From Gigantopelta aegis (Eukaryota; Mollusca; Gastropoda; Neomphalida; Peltospiridae), in assembly GCF_016097555.1 (NCBI RefSeq), contig NC_054712.1:37556954-37620953 (forward strand): a stretch of 64,000 bases of DNA. Direction: 5' to 3'. The notes under the pieces are model-generated. The model saw only the letters and a program-made list of their open reading frames with translations. It had not been told where the DNA came from and did no database searches. Below, in pieces: positions 1 to 10,876 of this stretch; position 1 is the first letter of the stretch; each line of letters starts with the position of its first letter. Made by a program: the position numbers and the translations under genes.

Positions 1-32
1 TTTTTATTTTATTATATCAATTATATATTAGC

Positions 33-60
33 ATACCATACCTAACCTAACACAACTGAG
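33..60 (+). repeat. terminal sequence of the wide-spaced Tc1/mariner element
   Basis: A stretch reading catacctaacctaacacaac recurs, inverted and slightly diverged, at about 33529-33553 beside a second decayed copy of the same transposase. The sharing suggests a conserved terminal or subterminal end of the element whose transposase starts near 600. I could not find a convincing matching right end after 1950. Confidence 0.5.
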
Positions 61-138
61 GTGTAGCACAGTAATAAACACAAATCACCTCACACACCGC
101 AGGAATGTGCTTTCCAAATTTATAAATACATTTAATGC

Positions 139-176
139 AGGGCCGGACCCAGAAGACCGGGGGGGGGGGGGGGGGG
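139..176. repeat. hAT-like MITE end with poly-G run
   Basis: A cagggccggacccag-type sequence, which resembles hAT MITE termini, runs into an uninterrupted G tract. The far end was not identified. Confidence 0.3.
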
Positions 177-252
177 CATAAAATGTTAAAGGCCACCAAC
201 ATCAAATAATAATAAAAATGTTATTTAATTTGCCTCTAAATTGGGAACTCAT

Positions 253-254
253 AC

Positions 255-313
<59 letters not shown>
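253..313. repeat. (TA)n microsatellite
   Basis: About 30 dinucleotide units. Reading frames through it give only Ile-Tyr repeats. Confidence 0.95.
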
Positions 314-316
<3 letters not shown>

Positions 317-599
317 TTTATGGTGGTGTTGGGTGGGGTGTTACATTTGTAATGCGAAAAACCAAAGGGTTATTGTTCGGACTCGTATGGGTTCAATCAC
401 TTTTTCATCCCGCAGACACAGCCCTGAATGTCCAAAATACGATAGCATTGCTTGGTCAATAACATCATTATTTCGATCTATGACTGCACGTGCTATTGTA
501 GCGATTTGTAAACCATGTAAAATACAAGTTAGGTAGGGTATATAAATTCATTGAAAATGTATTAGTCGACATTCTTGTTATTGTTATTTGAGGAAAAAT

Positions 600-1950
600 A
601 TGGGTAAATCGAAAAACACTTCAGTTGATGTAAAATCGTGTATTAAGAACGTTTTCGATTATTGTGAAGATGAATATCAGCGCGGTAGACCTAGGTATGC
701 TTCTTATTGAATTGTCGATCGAGTTGCCGCTGCACTTAAAGTTTCGGTTTCAACAGTAAAAAGAACTGTGACAAATCTAAGCTCTACGAATCCGAGCACA
801 GAAATCACTGTTAAAAAACGCGACCGAAAACTTATCGATTTATTTGATAAAGATGTTATTAGACGACGAGTATACAGATTTTATAGAGAGGGCGAATTAC
901 CTACATTACATAAGATTAACGTGGCTTTAAGGGAGGAATGTGGAATCAACATATCCATATCAACTTTACGAAGAACACTCCATGACCTCGATTTTAAATA
1001 CCAACATATGTCTACAACCGGAAAAGTGATTTTTGAGGACGCCAATATATCAGACAGGAGACTGTCTTATCTCCATGAAATATCCAGTTTACGAGAACAG
1101 GGGTATTTAATAGTGTATCAAGATGAGACCTGGGTGAATGTCAACCACACAACATCCCACCACTGGACAGATATCCACCCGGGCACAAGTACCGCCAATC
1201 ACCTGCCGAAATCAGACGCTGCTGATAGAGTTCCTAAACTCTGTTCGGTGACTGGGAAGGGAAAAAGACTTATTATTTGTCATGCTGTCTGTCATAAATA
1301 TGGATTGATAGATGGCTGTGAATTGATCTTTGAGGCTAAAAAACACAGACGGAGACTATCATGGTGAGATGAATCATGACAATTTCATCAAATGGTTTGA
1401 AGAACAACTTATGCCTTCTCTACCAGAACCTTCTGTTATCGTGATGGATAACGCAAGCTACCACAACAAATTAACTGAGATTACACGATGGCCTGCACTA
1501 AACGCTAAAAAGGAAGAAATTCAGTCGTGGCTACGAAACAAAAATATACCTTTTGAGAGTAACATGACAAAGCCAGTTCTTTATGAAATTGTGAAAAGTA
1601 ACAAATGTGCACAGCAATTTGTTACTGATGATATTGCTGAACGCCATGGGCACTTGTGTCTAAGACTGACGCCAAGACATTCTGAACTCAATCCGATAGA
1701 ACTGATCTGGAGTCAAGTCAAAGGGCACATAGTTCGTCATAATGATGGTAAAATGACCACGGTGCGGAGAGAACTTGCACATGCATTGAACTCTGTCACA
1801 CCTACACACTTCTCTGACGCAGTTAAACATGTAATAAAGATCGAAGAAGATTTTAGAAAACAAAATAGTTTTATAAGAAATAAAATACCCCCTGTGATAG
1901 TCCCCCTTAACGAAGATAGTGATGAAGAAATGAGTTCGTCGACTGATTAA
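600..1950 (+). pseudogene. broken Tc1/mariner-superfamily transposase, D-E spacing about 83
   Basis: DNA transposase remnant. An ATG at 600 opens a frame that hits an in-frame TGA at 708-710. The same frame continues through a helix-turn-helix-like stretch (RVAAALKVSVSTVKR) and a second HTH-like segment to the first catalytic motif, YQDETW. A frameshift near 1335-1367 moves the rest to another frame, which holds the second Asp (VIVMDNASYH) and the third acidic motif (ELNPIELIWSQVKG). Counting from the Asp of VMDN to the Glu of NPIE gives 83 residues between them, far more than the 34-41 of ordinary Tc1 and mariner proteins. This is close to the DD82E type I recall as 'Sailor'. The acidic residues survive, but the stop and the frameshift make this copy inactive. 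Assignment to the IS630-Tc1-mariner group is firm; the clade is an inference. Confidence 0.85.
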
Positions 1951-2106
1951 GTTATTTCTCCATACCCATCAGGAGTATTACTTTAATGTATGCATGAACT
2001 CTTTAACACCAAAAACAATTTATTTCCATATCATTCACTATCAAACAACCTAACAACCTATAAACTAATCGACTAGAAATGCATATAGACTACACATACA
2101 TACGAG

Positions 2107-2432
2107 AGAAATGTTTATTTAACGACACACTCAACGCATTTGATATACGTTTATGTGGCGTCAGACAAAACGGTTAAGGAGCATTATGACAGTGAGAAAG
2201 AAACTCGCTACCGCCACATGGGCCACTGTTTCCGATAAGCAATTTTGATAAGCAATAAGGGACGTTTTATATGCACCATCCCATAGACAGGATAGCACAT
2301 ACCACAGCCTTTATACATCAGTTGTGGTGCACAGGCTGGAACTAGACACAACCCAATGGGTCCACCATGTGGGATCGATCAGTCGACCTACCATGAGCGA
2401 ACGCTTTACCTCTGAGCTATGTCCCGCTCCAT
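2107..2432 (-). mobile_element. SINE, tail A body with tRNA-like head 1
   Basis: The 3' tail (tail A, inverted) is at 2107 and the body follows with the gcaccatccca...gatagcacatacca block. The tRNA-like head is at the right end, where reverse-strand A-box (gggacatagctcagaggtaaag) and B-box-like (gatcgatcc) remnants are seen. Diverged, with small duplications. Confidence 0.85.
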
Positions 2433-2525
2433 ATACAAAAGAAGCCTTAAGTGGGGTTGGGGTTGTGCAGAGGGTCACACCTCCACCATTCGCATGCATA
2501 CCATATTCTTCTCTCTCTCTCCCTA

Positions 2526-2573
2526 TAACCATATAACCATAGATTAAAATATGTTGAGTGCGTCGTTACATAA
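2526..2573 (+). mobile_element. SINE tail A fragment leading into a CT microsatellite
   Basis: Only the last 48 bases of tail A (atataaccatagattaaaat to cgtcgttacataaa) are present. The (CT)n tract starts seven bases later. Confidence 0.8.
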
Positions 2574-2578
2574 ATGAC

Positions 2579-2579
<1 letters not shown>

Positions 2580-2654
<75 letters not shown>
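2580..2654. repeat. (CT)n microsatellite
   Basis: About 37 perfect CT units directly after a SINE 3' tail. Confidence 0.95.
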
Positions 2655-2658
<4 letters not shown>

Positions 2659-2796
2659 GTATGTCTCTCCCTTCAGCGCGCGCGCTTGTGTATTCCACAA
2701 TATAATTATAATATTTGATACATATTTTTTTTTCAAACTGAGATTTTGTCACTTGAACTCCCCACCTGAATCCGCGCCTGCTTTATGTTTACAGAT

Positions 2797-3125
2797 ATTT
2801 TCTTAAATATAGGTCATACTACGAGTTGTGCGTATAGGACGATAGAACCGAACATTAGTTTGAAACGCACTATAGAATGATGCTTTTGATATGCAAATGA
2901 CCTTAGTTATTTATAGGAGAAATAACGTGCATTCCGAACACACAGAGATTCTTAAAAAGTGGAATTAAGTCAACTTCGTGCATTTTATATGATGATTTGT
3001 ATATAAAACCTGTCGGGGTTTGGGTTTGTTTTCATGTAAATGCAAAGAAAACAAATATTGAATAGGAAATAAACGTAACATTTGCAAAAAACTTTGGGTC
3101 TAAATAATTGAACAGGATAATAGTA
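2797..3125 (+). repeat. dispersed 330-bp repeat, copy 1
   Basis: This segment recurs inverted at about 31425-31765 and direct at about 33725-34005. Shared landmarks are gtcaacttcgtgcatttta, gtttgttttcatg and gaataggaaataaacgtaac. The class is unknown. A cgcgcctg-type hAT-like end lies just left of it, as in the inverted copy. Confidence 0.7.
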
Positions 3126-3455
3126 CACGTACATGCATCAGCTTGGAAATAGCAATCTCTTTATTTATCATTTTCCTTTCTACAAGTCAAGCCTTTTAAA
3201 TTCTACGATTAATCGCTGCTCGTCCCGGCTACCTGGTATATTCCTATACACGGGGATGTGGTTTACAATATTCCATACTCATTAGGCGACATTCGTTATC
3301 GATTCAACGCCCACCATCGATGACGAAAAAGTCATGATATATATCTGAAGACAAATTTCAGTGGAGGGATTTTCTTGTTGTTGACCATCGCTCTATCTGT
3401 ACCATTATGATCCTTAATAAGGACACTAATAAGCGCTTTCAGCAGTATAATATAA

Positions 3456-3595
3456 GTTGTAGAAGCATCACGAGGGGTATATGGCTTTTTATGTACCCTC
3501 TGAGTGTTCTTTTACCCCGAGCCGAAGGCGAGGGTGTAAAAGAGCACACAGAGGCTACATAAAAAGCCATATACCCCGAGAGTTGCTTCTACAAC
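3456..3595. repeat. 140-bp fold-back (hairpin) sequence
   Basis: The left arm ttgtagaagcatcacgaggg... is mirrored by ...gagttgcttctacaa at the right, with a loop near 3525. The arms stay complementary for about 65 bases, as in a fold-back MITE. Confidence 0.75.
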
Positions 3596-4409
3596 GAATT
3601 TATCTTGCCGACATGTTAAACCATATAGCCAAATAATCAAAATAACGCCAGAAAATAATTGTTAACAATTTATTAACGGAGCCGTACCACGCGGACGCGA
3701 ACGAAACCACTTGCCAGTGACGAAAAATAGTTCCGTCGATAAACGAGTTTTTAACTTCAAATGTTTGTAATACGAAATTGTCTGAAACAGATATTAATAA
3801 AAAAAATAAAAAACACTTTTTTTTAATTAGAAATGTATGTAGTAAAAAAATAAAAATATTAAAAAAAACAAAAAACAACAACAACTGTTGCTAATCGCGC
3901 ATTAATACAATAACACCATGACCGTAATTAGGTGGCCGAGTTCAACATTGCAGCTTTTAAAAGTATTGAAATAGTGTATTTTATAGTAAAAATAAAATTA
4001 ATTATGTATACTTGGTTGATTATCAATGTTATTTATAATCTAATTATTGCTTTAGCATTAACTGGGGCGGCTGGAAACTGTTGGAAATTACAGACGGGGT
4101 ATAAGAGAATTTGGCTCCGCCCACAGGGGGATAAGGGATTTGTCCAACGGCAAACAACCAATGGGATTAAAGAATTTTACATGAAGGCGAGATAATATAT
4201 ATTGTTAGTCCCACCTATGTATTAGTCAGAAACATTAGTAAGTGACGTCATTTTGTGACACATGCGTACGTCCTCTTATTCCGTAAACGTCAATTAAAGA
4301 AGACGAATAATAAAATGTGCGTAGGTTCAGACAGTTGGGGGTTTTTTTTCCGCTAATGCATTTGCAAACCATTTTCACAGGTTCACGAAAGGGTTATATG
4401 CATTCGATT

Positions 4410-4778
4410 TAAAGGCGCAGACCCTAGTTTTAACCCGTAAAAAAATTGACACTTAGTTTAGTTAATTTACAAACCTGTAACTCAATTGGATAAAGTTAAA
4501 ATAGAGCGAAAGAATAGTCTGTGACGTTAAAACGGGAAATATCCTTAAAAATAGACTAGAACTCGAATCAACAAACCGCTACTTCTCAGACGCACGTGTG
4601 TTTTTAAAAATATGAAAAATGCTATTTTTTGGTATTAGAAACACCAGGATGACCAGAAACAAGGAAATGGATAATCTAAAGAATAAAATATAAGTAATAT
4701 GTGAGTTCAGTGATCATAAACGGCTCTAATAGTGAAAAATATGCTGTAGTGTTTGAAAACTAGGATCTGTCCCTTTAA
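4410..4778. mobile_element. MITE, family with aaagg(g/c)(a/g)cagaccctag ends
   Basis: A 370-bp element with inverted ends: aaaggcgcagaccctag at the left and ctaggatctgtccctttaa at the right. It has no coding capacity. It is the intact relative of the expanded element at 13950-15055 and the truncated one at 58996-59170. Poly-A lies just outside, at about 4795-4816. Confidence 0.85.
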
Positions 4779-5009
4779 TGGCAGCGTAAATTTAAAAAAA
4801 AAAAAAAAAAAAAAAATCAGTCTAGCGAACGTTAGCGAAAAGCGATTGACTTAAATAAAGTGGTAATCCGGTTTCCTATATAGCGTAAAAACCAGTCTAG
4901 CAAGCATTAGCGACAAACCGCTGGCTGAACTTAATTAACTGGTGATGCATGCTCTCTTTGTCGTATTCTTGGATTATATGAAGACAGATGAATGCATGTA
5001 AAACTGAAG

Positions 5010-5190
5010 TTTGTTGTGTTTAACAACACCACTAGAGTACGTTGGTTTATTAAACATTGGATGTCAGAAATTAGATAATACTTAGTTTTTATTAGTAGCA
5101 CTTTTTATAAGCACTTTCCCACAAACAGGACAGCACATATCACGGCCTTTGATATACTAGTTGTGGTGCACTGGTTGGAAAGGATAAACC
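5010..5190 (-). mobile_element. SINE tail B fragment, headless
   Basis: Inverted tail B (tttaacaacaccactagag) and body down to the ttgatatactag...gtgcactggttgg block. The tRNA-like head is missing. Confidence 0.8.
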
Positions 5191-5211
5191 TAATGAGATT
5201 ATTACGTAATA

Positions 5212-5459
5212 TGTGTCAGTGTGTGTGTGCGTGTGTGTGTGTGTGAGTGTGTATGTGCGTGTGTGTGTATGTGCGTGTGTGTATGTACGTGTGTGTGCGT
5301 GTGTGTGTGTGTGCGGGTCTGTGTGTGCGTGTGCATGTGTGTATGCGTGTGCATGTGTGTGTGAGCGTGTGTGTATGTGCGTGTGCGTATGTGTGTGCGT
5401 GCGTGTGTGTGTGTATGTGCGTGTATATGTATGTGTGTGTGTGCGCGCGTGTGTGTGTG

Positions 5460-5508
<49 letters not shown>
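5212..5508. repeat. (GT)n compound microsatellite
   Basis: About 300 bases of GT repeats with GC and AT interruptions. Apparent Val-Cys proteins in its frames are artefacts. Confidence 0.95.
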
Positions 5509-5510
<2 letters not shown>

Positions 5511-5950
5511 ATTTTTTTAGGGGAGGGGAGGTCAAACGAAAGTCTTATTAGGGCTGAAAACTCAGGATAGTCTCTTGAAGTTTAAGTTTCCCTCGCAATA
5601 CTTTTATAAAACTATGCTTAATATTTAATTTTATACTAGCCAGGCACGGCGGAAGCAAGGAGACATTGGGGGTCTGACTGAGATCGAGGGGGCAAAGCGC
5701 CCTAGTTTCTAGGTGGTTTGGGGGTATGCTCCCCTGATTCGGAATTATTTGGGAGGCTAGAGCCTCACCCCCACCCACCCCCACCCCCACCCCCCACCCC
5801 GCATCACCCTTTGTTCGCCGTTCCTACTACTTCAAACAACCTTGTACATATGAGTAGCCAAAGCAAAAACAAAAGAACAAAAAAGCAAAAAACAACAAAA
5901 AACCCAAAAACAACAGCAGTTCCTTTTGTTGTTTAATATACAGTTAAACT

Positions 5951-6244
5951 TTATTTTGTTTAACGAAAGACACACTAGAGCATTGGTTAATAAATCACCG
6001 GTTGTTGGATGTCAAACTTTTGATGATTCTGACTCGTAATCTTCCGAGAAATCCCGCTACATTTTTTCCATTAGTAGCAAAGGATCATTTATGTGTACAT
6101 TACCACAGAAAGGGCGGTACATACCACAGCCGTTGATATACTAGTGGCGGATTATTGGTTGCCCAATGATTCCATCGAGGAGATTCGATCCTACGACCCA
6201 AGTACTTCAGGTGAGCGCTCTACCGACCGAGCTAAATCGGGCTC
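5951..6244 (-). mobile_element. SINE, tail B body with tRNA-like head 3
   Basis: Near full length and inverted. Tail B is at 5951. The right end, read on the minus strand, starts with a tRNA-like head: A-box tagctcggtcggtagagc and B-box-like ggatcgaatc. This head differs from that of the adjacent element at 6295. Confidence 0.85.
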
Positions 6245-6294
6245 ATGTATCAGGGCTCGAAATTACGCGTTGCATCCAGTGTAGACGGGTGGGG

Positions 6295-6593
6295 GTGGCG
6301 GGACGTAGCCCAGTGGTAAAGCGTCGGCTCGATGCGCGGTCGGTCTGGGATCGATCCCCGTCGATGGGCCCATTTGGGTATATCAAAGGCCTTGGTATGT
6401 AGTACCCTGTCTGTGGGATGGTTCATATAAAAGATCCCTTGCTGCTAATCGAAAAGAGTAGCCCATGAAGTGGCGACAGCCTGTTTCCTCTCTCAATATC
6501 TGCGTGGTCCTTAATCATATGTCTGACGCCATATAACCGTAAATTAAATGTGTAGAGTGCGTCGTTAAATAAAACATTTCCTTCCTTCCTTCC
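6295..6593 (+). mobile_element. SINE, head 1 and tail A
   Basis: Near-complete reference copy. The head has A-box tagcccagtggtaaagc and a ggatcgatcc B-box region, then the body (tatatcaaaggcc...gggatggttcatataaaagatccc). Tail A ends cgtcgttaaataaaac followed by (TTCC)n. Internal pol III promoter elements are expected for the family. Confidence 0.9.
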
Positions 6594-6652
6594 ATAATAA
6601 CCGTAAATAAAATGTGTTGAGTGTGTCATTAAATAAAACATTTCCTTCCAGT
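6594..6652 (+). mobile_element. extra SINE tail A, tandem to the preceding copy
   Basis: The terminal 55 bases of tail A are repeated immediately after the (TTCC)n of the previous SINE. Confidence 0.8.
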
Positions 6653-6684
6653 GTAGACGAGATTTAAATAACTGAGGGAACAAC

Positions 6685-6760
6685 AGTTGGTCCAGTGAAT
6701 TGGATGGATCTGCTGATCCATCGTACCTCAGGCGAGTGCTATACCGCTGAGCTAGAAAAC
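6685..6760 (-). mobile_element. SINE head 3 remnant
   Basis: Minus-strand ctagctcagcggtatagcac and a gatcc-containing B-box remnant. The body is lost. Confidence 0.5.
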
Positions 6761-8225
6761 TGAACGGAACCCATTTCGAATTGTCCACACCATTAGGTCA
6801 TGCCTCGGAAACCACGCCATAATGCGCCTGAAAATAAAATACATTCATTGAAGAAAAAAAAAGTGACTTTATCTTGCCTTATTGCACTAATCTATTTTAA
6901 GACGCATATAAACTGGATGCGGCGCATGCGTGCGGTCGGGCTAAAAAAAAGTCAAAATACATTAATTTCAATGAGAGCTTCGATGCGTACGATGCATGCG
7001 TGCGTCTGCAAAACCTTTGCGGCCAGCCGGAACGCAGTTGGCGTATATGTCCTAAACGCAAGCCGCATACGCATCACTGATGCCATCAGACGCAATAGTC
7101 GGAATGTACGAACCTTAAAAGTAATATCTCTATTTGGCGGAGATTTTAAGAGATTATGACAAGTTTAAACACTGTCATCAGACTTATATGTCTGATGTTT
7201 TGTTTTATCTTTTGCTGTTATTATTTTCTCTTCTTTTTTTCATCTTTTTTATAACTTTTCTTTTTCCTTTAAAGACACTAAAGCATGGTACCCATAAATT
7301 CTGTTACAAGTCGCAGGTCACCGCAGATCGCAGACAAAAGTCAACAAAGATAAGAAAAAGTAAAACTCTGTATATAAAGAATACTATTACATGAGTGGCC
7401 GTTCAAGTTCAAGTTCTTTATTGCTTTACAATGGAAAGCTTTATAATAAAAACAGAAAATTATAATAAATACATATTTACAATATTCGATAGTGGTGGGG
7501 CGCGCTTCAGATACCATTTATCTTACAACGGGTTGTTTTAAAATGTATCTAACGAACGGACGTTTCAGGTTAACTTATATGTCACAGATATATTGATTTT
7601 GATCATGCTTTTGTCATTGGATGCTATGGCTGCAGCGACCGGGTTATTATTTGGCTAGTAGCCAATCGTATGTTTTTACATCGATAACACACACATGTGT
7701 GTTACAGGTATGTGTTATCATAAATAAATTAAAAATGATGTTCTCACCTTCGAGTGTTTACGAAATACACTTCACGATGGTATGGAAACATAATAATGGA
7801 GACGTGTCGTTATCCCGTTCGAGAAATGATCATCTGAGATGCTTTCCGTTATCATACTCGTCGTATCAACATAACGCTGTGCTTCGAATCGGGATCGGGA
7901 AACAAGTGGAACGTAGATGGCGAAAAGACGATCCATTTTTATTTTTTTTAAATGAAGGTGGATCTGTTGGTAGAGTTGGTACTGGAATACTAAATAAATA
8001 AGCCTAATTCAGATAAAATAAAACTGAACGGTTTGACAATCAGGTCAAAATGAAATATCGAGACTCCAGAGCCTGATTCTCGTAAGTCGACTACGAGAAC
8101 GGAGACCATTACTCCCAAATTGATGACGTAGACCACAAATGTCGGTTATATCTTATTAGATCGGTTCTCGGACGGGATATCTGCGACTCTCAGCGGTGAT
8201 CTGCCGCTTATTACAAGTTTTTTTT
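6761..8225. other. no gene recognised
   Basis: AT-rich unique-looking sequence. Open frames of 86-126 codons here (for example about 7621-8001) have no recognisable motif, no signal peptide and no splice context. A gttcaagttctttattgc segment at 7404 resembles the end of some retroelements, but nothing else supports that. Confidence 0.5.
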
Positions 8226-8597
8226 TAAAAGGGACATTCCTGAGTTTGCTGCATTGTAAGATGTTTCCTACTAATAAAATATTTCTACAATTAAACTTAC
8301 ATATTAAATATATTTTCTTGTTTAGAATATCAGTGTCTGTATATTCAATGTGTTTCTGGTCGTCTTAACATTTGTAAGAAGCCCAAACTGGATTTTGTTT
8401 TCAAATAATTTCGTACGTACGAAAAAATAATATTTTAGGAAATAAATGAAATTTAACCTAGTACAAATATTAGAATGATCAGAAACACGTTTAATATACA
8501 GCCACTAATATTTTATGCAGAAAAATATATTTGATATGTAATTACAATCGTCGATAACTTCTTAAAAATTACAGCAAACTCAGGAATGTCCCTTTAA
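8226..8597. mobile_element. fold-back MITE, family aaagggacattcctgag
   Basis: Complete copy. Ends are aaagggacattcctgag and ctcaggaatgtcccttt, with a central palindrome, ttcgtacgtacgaa, at about 8410. The two halves are diverged inverted copies of each other over their full length. Later nested copies show insertion at TA or TTAA. Confidence 0.9.
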
Positions 8598-8978
8598 TAG
8601 AAACCAGATTTAAGACAAACTTTGAAAACAAAATGTCCTGTGTCTTCAGACCCTTGTAAATGTCCAAAGGAATGACTAATTTGGGTACTGTGTTCACAAT
8701 GATGGATTTGAAACTGTCCGCTTCATATTAATGTAAGTGACAATTTTAAACAAAAATAAAAGCATGTTAACATTAAAAATGCATTTATTTCACTCAAACA
8801 AATTATGCCTTCACAAATGAAAAAAAATCTAACAACAGAGCAGAAGGAATATTGCTTCACACGAAAGAAAACGTTGACTAATAAAATACTGAAGTCCTAT
8901 CCTTCACCGAACTGTTCTATACGACAGGAGGGACGGGGCGTGACTCCGTGGGTGAGGCACGCCTCGGGTGGGGGGGGG
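8598..8978. other. no gene recognised
   Basis: Unique AT-rich sequence. Only short frames without motifs. Confidence 0.5.
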
Positions 8979-9012
<34 letters not shown>

Positions 9013-9034
9013 ACGAGACAGAGAGAGAGACGGG
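8979..9034. repeat. (GA)n microsatellite with G runs
   Basis: Uninterrupted GA from 8979 to 9004, flanked by G runs and followed by degenerate GA. Confidence 0.9.
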
Positions 9035-9120
9035 GAATGAGACACACAGATAACATCATGGAAATTACTGTCCTGAGAGAGATGGTGGTGAGGGATAAAA
9101 GGAGAGAACTCGAGGAGTTA

Positions 9121-9350
9121 AAGTTTGTTTTGTTCAACGATACCAGTAGAGCACATCGATTTATTAATCATCGGATATTATATTGGATGTCAAACATTTG
9201 TTAATTTTTGACACGTAGTCGTCAGGGAAACCACACTACGTTTTTTTCTTTTCCATTAGCAGCCTGTGATATTTTATATGAAATTTTCCACAGACAGGAC
9301 ACCACATACCATACAGTTGATAAACCAGTCGTCAGGCACTGGGTGGAACG
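9121..9350 (-). mobile_element. SINE tail B fragment, headless
   Basis: Inverted tail B (ttcaacgataccagtagagc) and body to the cagtcgtcaggcactgggtgg block. No head. Confidence 0.8.
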
Positions 9351-9433
9351 CAAATAAAGCAGTTAGAAGATGGGTCCATACATGAAGAATTAAACCGAAA
9401 CAGATATGGAGTTGGAGAGGCAGACAGATAAAG

Positions 9434-9471
9434 AGAATGAATGAATGAATGAATGAATGAATGAATGAATG
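9434..9471. repeat. (GAAT)n microsatellite
   Basis: About nine GAAT units. Confidence 0.9.
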
Positions 9472-9631
9472 TTTAACGATGTCCCAGCACAAAAATACGC
9501 TTCGGCTATTGTGTGTCAAGTAATAGTAAGTATATGATTATGAATTTATTAGAGACAGACAAAGAGACAGGTGTTTCGAACCGCGTGTTCGACAGTACAC
9601 GGTCTTAACTACCGGTTAAGTGGACTATAAG

Positions 9632-9857
9632 ATTTTGTCCATTGCACACCACGACTGGTATATCAAAGGCCGTGGTATGTGCTATCCTGCCTGTGGGAAG
9701 GATAAAAGATCCCATGCTACTAATGGAAAAATTAATCGGGTTTCCTCTCTAAGACTATATTTTAGAAGCAGCACTAAGATTGATCAATGTTTGACATCCC
9801 ATAGTCGATGATTAATAAACCAGTGTACTCTAGTGGTGTTGTTAAACAAAATAAACA
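9632..9857 (+). mobile_element. SINE body plus tail B, headless
   Basis: The body begins at the gcacaccacgactgg block and runs to tail B (gtggtgttgttaaacaaaat). The tRNA-like head is absent. Confidence 0.85.
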
Positions 9858-10113
9858 CTACGCCCTCGAGGTCCGTACTCTCGGGCATCTGCTAACAAGA
9901 CTTTGACATCTGCTAACAAGTCCAAGAGTTCATTAACCAACTAATTGATCCCTTGTGATAATAATGTTATGTTATTCTAGCAATCTTTAAAGTATATTTT
10001 TGTAGCATTGGCTGCAGGTCTGTTACACCCTTCTGTACGCCCTTCCGTACTTCCGCCTTCCAGAAAGAAAGTCAGCTGCGGCTATTCTGCATCATACTTC
10101 CTGTATTGCAACT

Positions 10114-10175
10114 GCATACATACATACATACATGCATACATCCATACATCCATACATCCATATATACATACGTAC
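10114..10175. repeat. (CATA)n microsatellite
   Basis: Imperfect CATA and CATC tetranucleotides. Confidence 0.85.
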
Positions 10176-10204
10176 ATCTTTTTTTATGGATGACTCGATA
10201 GATC

Positions 10205-10400
10205 AGAACGTATCGTGGTTAGTCTAAAATTTGCGGGCGATTCGGTGCCACAGGTTCGAGTCCCAGCAACGGCATGAGACAATTTGTGAGGCCAGAAACT
10301 ATTTAATTATCCCCTATGCCAGTGCGTTAATATCTATGTATGTAATAGTCAACCTCAACATACATACAATATATGGATATTCAGACATCAATACATACAT
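10205..10400 (+). mobile_element. SINE family with CATA tail
   Basis: A tRNA-like head (cgtggttagtctaaa; B-box ggttcgagtcc) is followed by a caacggcatg...ccagtgcgttaatatctatg body and a CATA-rich tail. A sister copy is at 59318-59480, and a tail-only piece lies at 10675-10735. Confidence 0.75.
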
Positions 10401-10429
10401 ATTTATTTACATATACATATAATGAAGGA

Positions 10430-10672
10430 AAGAAGGACATGTTTTTATTTAACGGCGCACTCAACACATTTTATTTACGGATATATGGCGTCAGACATAT
10501 GGTTAAGGACCACACAGATATTGAGACAGGAAACTCACTGTTGCCACTTCATAGGCTACTCTTTTCTATTTGCAGCAAGGGATATGTTATATGCACCATC
10601 CCACAGACAGTATAGCACATACCACGGCCGTTGATATACCAGTCGTGGTGCACAGGCTGGACCGAGAAATAG
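10430..10672 (-). mobile_element. SINE tail A body, headless
   Basis: Inverted tail A (tttatttaacggcgcactcaa) through the body to ggctggaccgagaaatag. Head 1 is missing. Confidence 0.85.
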
Positions 10673-10733
10673 TTAATAGTCAACTTCGACATACATACAA
10701 TATATAAATATCCATACATCAATGCATACATAC

Positions 10734-10734
<1 letters not shown>

Positions 10735-10778
<44 letters not shown>
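10735..10778. repeat. (CA)n microsatellite
   Basis: About 21 CA units following a piece of the CATA-tailed SINE. Confidence 0.95.
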
Positions 10779-10780
<2 letters not shown>

Positions 10781-10781
10781 T

Positions 10782-10860
10782 ATAACCATTCCCCACAGCT
10801 AATATACCTTACAATTTTGGCAATTGTAAATTGTAAATCCCCTACCTTTTTTGAAGAGTA
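10782..10860. mobile_element. fragment of the tactcttcaaaa-ended element
   Basis: Contains ataaccattccccacagc, cttacaattttggcaattg and an end, cccctaccttttttgaagag. All recur in the 0.5-kb TIR elements at 54468-54991 and 57826-58357. Here the middle is deleted. Confidence 0.65.
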
Positions 10861-10876
10861 TATATATATATATATA

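Noticed and set aside
6295..6370. tRNA-like sequences with A and B boxes, here and at many other places
   Set aside because: They are SINE heads followed by the common SINE body; none has a complete cloverleaf I could support, so no tRNA gene is called.
7621..8001. 126-codon plus-strand frame
   Set aside because: No domain, signal peptide or splice signals, and no repetition elsewhere; chance frame.
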